Source: Crotophaga sulcirostris
Lineage: Eukaryota; Chordata; Aves; Cuculiformes; Crotophagidae
DNA: 64,000 nucleotides
Direction of reading: 5' to 3'
Assembly (NCBI GenBank): GCA_013397455.1
Contig: VYZB01000331.1
Span: forward strand, 23,164 to 87,163
This document shows, one piece after another, positions 10,950 to 20,500 of this stretch. A program made the translations under genes and the position numbers. Numbering within the stretch: position 1 is the stretch's first letter; every line of letters starts with the position of its first letter. A model generated the notes under the pieces. The model saw only the letters and a list, made by a program, of their open reading frames with translations. It did no database searches and was not told where the DNA came from.

Positions 10950-12100
10950 CCTTCAATGTTTTTCATAAAAAGGAACATACTAGTATTTTAAGAACAGCCT
11001 TTCCATCTATGCCACCCCACTCCTCATCCTAAGTCTCTGTAACCAAGCTGTAGGCAACTCAACACTTTGTTATTTGTTTTCAAATGCTTTCTCAATTTTT
11101 TTTTTTCCCCCTTTGACATCACCTCCCTTATTCCTCTAATCACTAAACTTCTGTAGTCTGGCATATTTCCCCTTCCATCTGCAAGAATTTGATCCCGATT
11201 AGGTAGCACTATTTCTGGCCTCCAGGTATGCCACCTTGGACATTTCATGGGTTATCCCTTTCCCAAATCTGTATTCTTGCAGTCCTTACCACCTGTCGTT
11301 CTGGCGAAAATAAAGTTCCTAAAATGGACTGCATTTCATCCCAGGTGTAAAGGTTTGGACTTAAAATTGATTAAGTTGTTCTGACAGTCCTAAGGGATAT
11401 TCTTCATTTCCTTTTTAAACTCTGGAACCTCAGTACTTGTTAGAGGTACATTCACAAATCCCACTCACCCTGGGACTCCTTGCAATGGAACTTCCCATAA
11501 TGGAGACACACCAGCAACCCCACTCCCTCTTTTCTGCTGGGCAATGGATAATTTTGTAGGTACTTTATTATAATCGTTCTGGTTCAGAGGCCTGGACCTT
11601 TTGAGCTTCTTGAATTAACGGGAGGTGTGGTCCAGCCACTTCCTCCTCTTCCCCACTGAAATTTTCTTCTTGTTCTTCCATTACAGGGGGCAATTTGTTT
11701 CCCCAAGTGGATTGTATGCGGGAGGCAGATTATCCAAAGGATCCTATTTTTCCTCCCTCTTTTTCTGCCGATTCCCCCTTCCCTCTTGTCTTTAGACAAA
11801 AATAGGGATATACGTGCTGTCCAACAGGAGGCTTAGTCACTTTCTTTTTGACTAAAAGGTTTCTTACTGTTTACAGAAAGATTCAATGCATGACAAATCC
11901 AAACCTTTGGCGACCCATGTTTTGGCCAGTACAATGAGTCAGGTCGGATAGGTTCCTTAGTCCATTCAAACATTTTCTTCTTTTCCCTTTCCCCTGGTGC
12001 AGGACATTCTCCCCTGCCCCTAGTAACTGAGCATCGTCCCCAAAGGACTGTCGGGAGGTATACTCGGAGTGGAGTCCTCAGAGCCCTCTCCCTTCCCCGG
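10950..12100 (-). pseudogene. ERV gag remnant
   Basis: On the - strand, a frame at 11024-11248 carries MPDYRSLVIRGIREVMSKG, which resembles the C-terminal part of a gammaretroviral capsid before the major homology region. A basic and proline-bearing frame at 11584-11799 lies where the matrix-capsid linker would be. Both are interrupted. The location between PBS and env supports gag, but sequence similarity is weak. Confidence 0.5.
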
Positions 12101-12477
12101 GCATTTCTTAGTCGCTCAATTCCCCATTATTTCTAATGGTTTCCCACAGGACTTACCTCTTGTCCTGTCCCCTGGTGCAGGACATTCCCGACTGCACCAG
12201 TGTCCCACGAGACTTCCCAGTCCTGTGATCCCAGCTGCCCAAATAGTACTTAACAGTCGGTTTTCTTACCTGGGTCTCATGCACAGAAATTCCTCAGCTG
12301 CTCAGCATTAGGATTTTTCCTGGTATAGCCATGTCCCTCCTTTGCTTCACGAGTCCTCCGCCCAGGTAGTTCTGCCACCTCCCCCAATAGAACAAGGCAG
12401 GGAGCAAGAGACCGCTGAAATCAGCGGGGCGCACCTTCCCGTGCGTCCTGTCCCGCTCCATGGATAAGGGGCTTCTT

Positions 12478-12495
12478 ATCCCGGATGAGACCCCA
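12478..12495 (-). other. Primer binding site, tRNA-Pro-like
   Basis: The - strand reads TGGGGTCTCATCCGGGAT. As I recall it, the murine-leukaemia-type tRNA-Pro site differs at only two positions (16 of 18 match). It lies three bases from the LTR edge at 12499, the expected position. Confidence 0.7.
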
Positions 12496-12498
12496 AAT

Positions 12499-13023
12499 TG
12501 TGAGAAATGCTGCCTCACAGATATAGTTTTCAGAGGAAAAGGAGCAAGTCTTAGAAGCAAAGAAATTTATTACAGCGCTGGGTGCATAAGAGGATGGATC
12601 CTCCCCTATGCACAGTTTGGTCCCGCTCGAGTGCATTTGTTTAGGATACTTATACATACTCAACTAAGTTCCCATAGTTCTTTTGCATTTGTTACCCCCC
12701 TCTCCCATACATGCATATCACCACCCGGAGAGTCTTCTGGGGGGGTTGCAGGAGGAGGGCAGGCAGCCTTCCTCAGTGTCGAACATTTGACAAACCCCCT
12801 TTCTTTGTTCCTGTGTTTGCATTCTTTAACAGCTTTGCTGAATTTCATGGTCCACAGGGTCTTCTTATCTCCTCTTGATTTACACCTTGCTAAATCCCAT
12901 CCTTTACATGGCCGTGTAAATCCCTGTCTCCTCTCCCCTGAATTGGGTATTTGGAAACTCATTCTCCCTGACCGCCTACTGATCACCATCTGGTTGAAGA
13001 AAAACTTTTATTTATCTATTACA
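12499..13023 (-). mobile_element. LTR of the Pro-PBS ERV
   Basis: The 525-bp LTR runs from TGTGAG to ATTACA (plus-strand reading) and is related to the solo LTR at 4115-4763. On the - strand it has AATAAA in the TGTAATAAATTTC context near its U5 end. The PBS beside its low edge shows it acts as a 5' LTR for the element extending leftwards. On its other side lies an envelope-like transmembrane stretch (13081-13161), so it was inserted into, or is shared with, another ERV. Confidence 0.8.
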
Positions 13024-13056
13024 ATGGTCATTTAATAAGACGCATCCCAAAGGATG

Positions 13057-13260
13057 TTATAATGCGCACGGCGCTGGTACCCCGAGTTTACAACAGATAC
13101 CAATTATAATAATAACAGATACAATCAGGCCTCCAATAATTCCCAACAGTATTAGTGTATCCACAAAACCCAGGGGACTCAAACCCCTTTTTATACCAAA
13201 ACCCAGTGGACTCGAACCCCTTTCATACCAAAATGCAGGGGACTTGAACCCCTCATACAA
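13057..13260 (-). pseudogene. Envelope transmembrane-like fragment with repeat-coded extension
   Basis: This is a 67-codon open frame. Residues 1-33 are coded by the tandem repeat at 13164-13291 and contain SPLGF-type motifs. Residues 34-60 form a strong hydrophobic segment (LILLGIIGGLIVSVIIIIG) followed by CCKLG, like the membrane anchor and short cytoplasmic tail of a retroviral envelope. The stop lies 34 bp from the LTR at 13023, the usual distance from env end to 3' LTR, but no polypurine tract lies between. An ERV origin is inferred from context. Confidence 0.5.
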
Positions 13261-13291
13261 AAGCCCAGGGGACTCAAATCCCTTTCCTACC
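13164..13291. repeat. Tandem repeat, four copies of a 30-33 bp unit
   Basis: The unit has the pattern AAACCCAGGGGACTCAAACC followed by CCTTTTATACC-like sequence. Four imperfect copies differ by a few substitutions and short indels. It abuts the hydrophobic envelope-like segment and stays in frame with it over about three units. Confidence 0.8.
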
Positions 13292-13504
13292 TAGGGGCGA
13301 GTGCTCTGGCTCATTACTCCACAAAGGACATCTCCATACGACTTATGAGTATCCCTTGTTCCCCATTTAACATACCTGGTCCGCCGGTGGATGATCCTTG
13401 TCTGTCCCGCAGTGATCGGGAGAGAAGCGGAAGTTCCTCTGAGAATTCTCAGGGGTGCCCTAGGACGTTCCCCACCTCAGCCGGTCCTGCAGATGGGCAG
13501 AGTC

Positions 13505-13522
13505 GTCCCATCTGAGTCGCCA
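13505..13522 (-). other. Primer binding site, tRNA-Arg-like
   Basis: The - strand reads TGGCGACTCAGATGGGAC, two bases from the TG...CA edge of an LTR at 13525. From memory of vertebrate tRNAs, the best match is the 3' end of tRNA-Arg(UCU), with about one mismatch. It differs clearly from the Pro-like site at 12478, so two retroviral families are present. Confidence 0.65.
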
Positions 13523-13524
13523 AT

Positions 13525-13949
13525 TGACATGGGAATCAAACTCTGCAACTCACAGAGTTATAAAGCAGGTGTGTTTATTTCGACGTCGGGCACAGTTTGG
13601 GTAATTCCAAATAGCCTTGCGCAGGGATTCCTTAACGAGCTTGGTATTTAAAGAGTACATCTATAAATATTCATTACATTACTGAAAAGGGGACAAATTA
13701 TTACAATTAGTCCAGGGAAGTCATCGATGTGAGCAGTCTTTCTCAACCTTGTTCTTCTCATCTCTTCTTATCTTGTCCGGTTTATGCAATGTCCCCTCCA
13801 TTCCCCGGGACATGGGTTTGGCGTCAGCCTCCCTCTCCCTCCTTCCAGTTGTTGTCACCTTATGCATTCCTCTGCCTTCCTCCTTTCTGTCGTTTTCTCC
13901 GATATTCTTAGCTGTAACATCCTACTATATCAGCATTCTCCTCCCCACA
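13525..13949 (-). mobile_element. LTR of the Arg-PBS ERV
   Basis: On the - strand the LTR ends ...CCCATGTCA, then two bases, then the PBS. It carries AATAAA (in GAAATAAACACACC) and a TTTAAATA box-like stretch upstream. The outer edge is set at a TGTGGGG start (13949), which is a guess. The interior after the PBS is a leader with a donor-like CAG|GTATGTT near 13376; gag and pol are absent. It lies about 155 bp beyond the inferred SNAPC3 poly(A) site. Confidence 0.65.
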
Positions 13950-14104
13950 AGCTCAGAAATGACAACTGCCAGGGTTTTCAAGGTAAAATGCCCAAAGACC
14001 ATGTTATCATCCTTTAAAGTTAACAGAGTCTTAAATGCACAGAACTTCTCAAAATCAGAGCTGTTTTTGCAAGGTATTCTCTCTTTGGAGTTCATAGTCT
14101 CCAA

Positions 14105-14388
14105 ACTACTGTATTGTTGTCAAAGTTTATTAAAAATGTAACTAATTAAAATAGATGTCTGAGAATATTTTTCCATGCCAACTTATCTTTTAAAATCATA
14201 CTTAATCAGAAAAGCACACTGGAAAGACTTCAAGTGCAAAAGGCTCCTTCCACCTTAGGGGAGAGAATGAAAAGCCTAACCCAAAACCCAGCGGTATGCT
14301 TAAAACTCAAGCTGTTTGGTGTTTTTAACTGCCAAAGCAAGAGATTCACCAATGTAGTTCATTGAATTCATTCTGGCTTGTGTCAGTT
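14105..14388 (-). other. SNAPC3: SNAPC3 3' UTR
   Basis: The stretch runs from the stop codon to a likely cleavage site about 20 bases past the AATAAA at 14131-14126, giving a short 3' UTR of roughly 280 nt. The end is inferred from the hexamer only. Confidence 0.6.
14126..14131 (-). terminator. Poly(A) signal AATAAA of SNAPC3
   Basis: The plus strand reads TTTATT, so the - strand reads AATAAA, 258 bases after the SNAPC3 stop codon. It is the first canonical hexamer found downstream. Confidence 0.65.
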
Positions 14389-14536
14389 TCAGTTGAAAAT
14401 CCCAGGATCCACATAGGGATATGCAAGAAACTCCCCTAGTTTATTGCCTTCCGCATCATAATGGAGCATCCGAAAACAAACATCACAGAAGAAACAAGGG
14501 TCCTCCGGTGCCAGACTGTCTTTGTTGGTTACCCAC
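14389..14536 (-). CDS. SNAPC3: SNAPC3 exon 9 (terminal, zinc-binding cysteines)
   Basis: The exon is 148 nt: one base completing a split arginine codon, 48 codons and a TGA at 14391-14389. It contains [20 protein letters not shown], with the C-x2-C-x2-C cluster, and ends [11 protein letters not shown], nearly the human C-terminus. The acceptor is ATCTACAG. Confidence 0.95.
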
Positions 14537-17500
14537 CTGTAGATTACAAAGTACAAACAAAATATAAGTGTTTTCCATGTGAGTCCAACACATTTGTGAC
14601 AAACATCTCAACATTTTACTTAGGTTTGGGGATGGCAGCAACAAACATCAGTAATGATGTTATGCTGGTACCAGCTACCATCTGTGTTGCATATTCCCCA
14701 CCCCAGGTTCTTTTCCAAACTCCACACCCATTCAGCGTCAATCCCAGCTGCTGCCTTACACTGCTACAGCAGCATTTCCTGAGGAACTCAGCTGGTACAG
14801 TGCATAAACCAAAAAAATAATAAAAAGTAACAGGAATCTTCTGTCTCCCTGTAATCACTTCAGTCATCAAAGATACATGCTTTCCTTTAAGGTAAGAAAC
14901 TGTGATAGAGAGCAGACACGTGACGGACCCAAACTATTCTGAGTAATAACCAAATCCATTTACAAGCCTAAAAGAAGGGCCTGGAGGATGCAGACAAGAC
15001 AAGGAGAGGACTGCTGCACACTTCAGCAAGCAGCGACGTTAACATGACCACAGCTGCCAGCACGAGGGCCACCCATGTCACTGAGCAATTAATTTATGGT
15101 AGCACTCAGAGGCAGTGACAGCTCAGGGCCTCTGGTGATTAAAGATGCTATCTGCACAGATTAGAACATACAGGACAACCCGCCAAAGCAGCTCTGCTAT
15201 CCATGGTTTAGCATCTCCCCACTTAAGCTTAGTGCCTAATCCTGGTTTTAATTTAATGCATTTACATCACCTCTGGTAATGCCCTTCCCATCCCATCTTT
15301 CCCCCATATTGACCCTTTGGCTCCACCTCCCCTTATGGCCAAACGCCTCACAGATTACAGCCACTTGTGAAGGCATCCCCGGGGCTCTGCTAGGAACACT
15401 AGGATGGGCTCCCATCATGAGGGGAATTGGCTCTTTGCCTGATTCCAGGGAAGTCTAAGGCCAAACAAGCAAGATAACAAGGACACAGCTGTTGTGTCAA
15501 ACCCAGGCTGAGAGTGTAAGCTGCCCTGGGGGAAAAAAAAGGGCAATGAGCATTTTTGGAAATAAATCATTCAGTTCTATAAAATCAGGGAGCGTAGCCT
15601 AGTCTGTAGAACTCCTTTAGAGAAATTTCTACTCTGTCTACTGAAAGGCTTTCCTAAGTCTAAGTAAACAGCATGAAAGGGTTTAAAGACCAGTCAATTC
15701 ACACTCTGCTCTCTTAGCTGCAGAAAATCTGTGCAACACAAAAAGTTCCTTCAAGTGTAGCTGCACAGCACAAGCGTTTTCAGGTAGAGTCAAGAGCTTA
15801 CCTGTGGGGAAAGCCACCAGCCTTTTAAAAATCTCTAGATTTTATTACACTAAAGTTGGACATACCCATACTTCCTTAGACGCTAGCTCTAATGAAGGCT
15901 CTGTATGACTTCTGGCAAAGGAATTTCAATTACGTCTAGTTATAGGCACTTCCCCTCAAAAAATAAGATTTTCAAAAGTAATTAATTGAGAGTTGAGCTC
16001 CAAGTATGCAAAAGAACCTCAGCAAAATAATTTAACCTCTTCATCCTTTCAGTTCTTTTGATTATCCTGAATCATCATCTCCAAATGAATACCAACTGCT
16101 GGAGGCCTTTTCCTGGGTGGGGAGAGGAAAACTGCCTGAGGAGTAGGATCTCCGAATACTTGCATGAAGATTATTCACGTATCTTATGAAATACATACAG
16201 GGCTTCAAGTTTGCTTTTTTTTTTAAGTTAGTAGCAGCACATAGAAAGACTTATTTAAGAAGACAACTTTAAAGGATCAAGAATGTAGCATACCTGGCCG
16301 TATACATTTTGCACACAAAGCATTTTCTGGTACATAACCAGTGTTTCTTGATTAGCAGGGGATAGAGGGTCCTGTCCAGGCAGTCATCATAATGAATGAG
16401 CCTTGAGGAAAATAAATACATAAAATACAATGCAGACTGGGTCACACTGACATCTATCTGAACATAAGCATGGACACTGAAGTTAAGGCATTATTTAAAT
16501 TCCTGTGTAAATTAAGAGTTTACTCTGTAAACTAGACTTCTGCCTAGCATTTTTTAATGCAGATGAAGACCTGGAGATAGACTGCTAGATGCAACATCCA
16601 TGGATTTTACATGGTTAAGAGTAAATTCAGTTTGTGTAGTGACTCAGAAGTCTCCACGCCATCTACTTTAGACGGTCTTTTCAAATCTTTTATCTCCTAC
16701 ATAGACTAACAGGCAAAACCATCACCAGGTTAATGTTTAAGAGGCTCATAATCCTGAGATCATGTACTTTCAACATCTATGACCTTATTTGGCATAGAAT
16801 AATCTTAAAAGTTAGTCTAACAAATATTCAGCATTTTCTGTCCAAAGTTTGTCCAAACAAGGTTTGCTTTCAACTGCCAAAGGGCTCCCACCCAAAGAGT
16901 AGCGACTTACCTTATATCTGTAATGATAATGATGTGCTCACAGTTCCCCTGGTGGCAGAAAAGATATGGAAAGCCAATTTTCAAGGACAAATCATTAAAT
17001 GTGTAGTCCTCCATTTTAACAGACTGAAGATTTCCATAGCCTCGGTCATGAGATTCTGACCACTCTGTAATTGTTCTGAAAACAGAAAGGTCATCAGCAT
17101 AGCAACGCTATGAACTGTGAATGCACAGAATAGGAAGATCCTGGAGGACTTGCAAAACTCTTCACTGGGACACAGTTAAAAACATGGAAAGCAAAACAGC
17201 TCAGAATATTCTGTAATAATTTAAGGTAATTTCACAGCAATACCACAGCTCCACAGAACTGTGCACAATCCTTATGGAACATCAGCCTTTAAATCCCCAC
17301 CAGGCAGCTTCCAGAGGAGTTCTAGTCAAGAGTGCATGCTCCTGATGGCAGCCATCCAGGTCAGGTTGTAACATTACACTTCTCAAGCACTTCAATGATT
17401 TAAGTTACCAGCAGGTCACTTTTACTTCCTTGGTCAACAGCACTGTTTTACAGTATTAAAAACCTTTTTTCTGGTTTTGTCAAGGAGAAACACAAAGCTG

Positions 17501-20500
17501 ACAACTGCAGATACATTTCCTAAATTTAGCACTGGAAGGGCACTGGCCACTGCTGCAATTCTTTCTTAGCTTTCCAGTAGACTGCTACATACAAGGCATT
17601 TCACTTCTACAAATTGCGTATGTTAGCACAAGCCCTTCCACAAAGATCATTGCTGTTCATGCACAGGAAGAAAAGGAGCATATTAATTAATTTCTGAAGT
17701 CACATGCCAAGTCTGGCACAAGAAGAACAGAGTGTCCATACTATTCATGTTAACATCTTGACCTGCTAAAACTCACTGGGGTGTCAGCTAGCCCATACCT
17801 CCTTAAAATAAACTACTATGTATCGTTTAAATGGATGTGACTTGTGCTCAACCAGTGTGAGCTATAGTTCCAAATAAGAGATATCTGAGACTCTTGGCAA
17901 TGTCATCTCAGATTTCTTGTCCCAGCTGTTACACAGTTCCCTTGGTGACTTCACCATGAAGGCATTCAGCATATGCCAAAAATGACCAGAAGAATTGATG
18001 AGAGCTTGTTGTCGTTTTGGCGGCCACTGCAACTAGGAAGTGTACTTAAAAAGCCAGCAGTGACTGGCACCAGGCAACTTCCACAGCAACAGGATTTGCG
18101 GTGGAAAAAAATGCCTTCATCCCCTTTCAGAGGGAAGTGAGTAGAAGGAATAGAAGAAGAAGTAATGTTAATCTTCTATGTAAAAATCAACTCACCATGA
18201 AAAGATATTTTGGAAAGTCCATTCTAGCTTCATATGTTTCAGTATTAAAAACATCACAGATCATAAACAAAATGAAATAAATTTCTTGACTCTCAAGATT
18301 TTCCTTATTCATCATCTACAAATACTGTACCTGCTCAGATCTCTGCACTCCGAGTATCTTCTATCATTATAAAAGATGCCTTCAAAATAAAAGAAAGCAG
18401 ATTTGTAGAGATCCTGAGAGAGAGAGGCAAGTCTGCATTAGTGTTGTGAGAGATTAAACACCTTAAACAAGAACATGTTGAAAAACAAGCACTTTAGGCA
18501 CCTAAATTATACCAAAGGACAGATTTCTATGAGAAGCTTTGCATTGGTTTCAGTGGCTGGTGTGACAACAATGCTTGTATCATTGTATATGTAGGTGGCT
18601 ATCAGCTGCCCTGCTATTATTCTCAGGCCATTACAGGTTATTTCAGTGCCCTTCTCTTATTAGTATCCCCATCATAGTAGTTATAGATTTCTACAAAAAC
18701 ACAGAAAAACACCACAAACACCACTGCACAAAGTGCACAAAGTAAGTAACTGCACAGCACCAACTTAAAAAAAAAAAGACTAATAATATTTTTTTAAAAA
18801 CGCAGATGCAGTGGGTTGACCTTGGCTGGTTGCCAGGTGCCCATCCAGTTGCTCTTTCAATCCCCTTCCTCAACAGGAAAAGGGAAATAAAATAAGACAG
18901 GAAAGCTTGTGGGTTGGGATAAAGGTAGTTTAATGAGAGAAACGAAGGCCACACACAGAAGCAAAGGAAAAAGAGGAGGTTTATTCTCTAGTTCCTGCTA
19001 GCAGGTGATGTCCGATCATTTTCCGGGAAGCAGTCTCAGCACACACAGTGGTTGCTTTGAAGGACAAATGTCTTAACCATGAATGTCCCTGCTCCACCCT
19101 TCCTCCAGCTCTTACTGCTGAGTGCAACACAATATAGTATGGGATATCCCTGTATATCAGGAAACGGATAGAGTGTGAAGTCCCTGAAGAATAGTCACAA
19201 ACAGGTTGAAAGATTATGGATGAGAATGAAAGACAGAGACAACAAAGGGAACCTTGTGGTTGGTGTCCGCTACAGGTCACCTGATCAAGGGGACCAACTG
19301 CAGAAGCCTTCTCCCTCCAGCTACAGGAGACTTCATGCTCGCAAGCACTGGCCTTACTGGGGGACTTCAACCACCCTGACATCTGCTGGAAAAGTAACAC
19401 GGCAAGCCGTAGGCAATCCAAGAGACACCTAGAGTGCATCAAAGATAACTTCTTAACCCACATAACAGACAATGCTACACGAGGGGTTGCAACACTGGAC
19501 CTGACCATTAGGTCACCAGTGCAAGTGAGCTCATCGGTGACGTCAAGATTGGAGGCAGCCTGAGCTGCAGTGACCACGCACTGCTGGAGTTCAAAGTCCT
19601 GAGGAATATGAGACAGGCGATGAGTCAGGGTCAGGACCCTAAATTTCAGTAAAGCAGAATTCCAGCTCTTCAAGGAGTTAGTCAGTAGGAATCCCTGGAA
19701 AACAATCCTCAGCGATGAGGGAGCAGAATAGAGCTGGCAAATATTTAAGGATGGTTTCCATAGAGCACAAGAGCGCTCAGTCCCCAGATGCAGGAAATCA
19801 GGTAAAGGGAAGAGACCAGAGGGGCTGAGTTGAGACCTGCTGGTCAAACTGAAGACCAAGAGGGAACTGCACAGGCAGGGCAAGCAGGGACAGGGAGCTG
19901 GGGAAGGGTATGGGAACACTGCCCAGTTGTGAAGGGATGGGGTCAGGAAGGCCAAGAAGCAGCTGGGGCTGAACTTGGCAAGCGACGCAGAGAATAACAA
20001 GAAGGGCTTCTACAGGTGTGTCAACCAGAAAAGGAAACTTAAAGAAAGCGTAACCCCACTGATGAACAAAAATGGTGACCTCATATCAACAAATGAGGAG
20101 AAGGCTGAGGTAATTACAACAACTTTTTTGCCTCAGTGTTCATTGGGAATCGCTCTCCTCACCCCTCCTGGCTCAATGGACAATAAGATGGGGACAAGGC
20201 GGGTAATTTCCCTCCCATTGTAGGGGAAGATCAGGTTCGTGACCATCTGAGGAACCCGAACATACATAAGTTCATGGGATCTCACAAAATGTATCCCAGA
20301 GTCCTGAGGGAATTGGCTGATGTGGATGCCAAGCCGCTCTCCACGATATCTGAAAAGTCATGGCAGCCAGGGTAAGTCCCTGGTGACTGGAAGAAGGGCA
20401 GCATTGGGCTCATTTTAAAAAAGTGTACAAAGGTGGACCCAGGGAACTACTGACCTGTTAGCCTCACCTCTGTGCCTCGGAAGATCATGGAACAGAACCT

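Larger units (their letters stand above)
8090..13023 (-). mobile_element. Degenerate gammaretrovirus-like ERV (5' LTR, Pro-like PBS, gag and env remnants)
   Basis: Read on the - strand the order is LTR (13023 to 12499), primer binding site (12495 to 12478), leader, gag-like remnants (about 12100-10950), a stretch with no recognised polymerase, and surface-envelope remnants (8980-8130). It is cut off before the transmembrane part, and no matching 3' LTR was found. All reading frames are broken. The distance from PBS to env is only 3.5 kb, too short for a full gag-pol, so pol is deleted. It sits between the convergent 3' ends of PSIP1 and SNAPC3, in sense with SNAPC3. Confidence 0.75.
14537..18330 (-). 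other. SNAPC3 introns 6-8 region
   Basis: The introns between exons 9 and 8 (14537-16293), 8 and 7 (16402-16910) and 7 and 6 (17076-18330) hold unique sequence. No repeat family or other gene is recognised. Confidence 0.6.

Noticed and set aside
18981..20000. 339-codon open frame on the - strand
   Set aside because: It lies over an LTR fragment and antisense to the CR1 endonuclease region. The composition explains it and no domain is recognisable.
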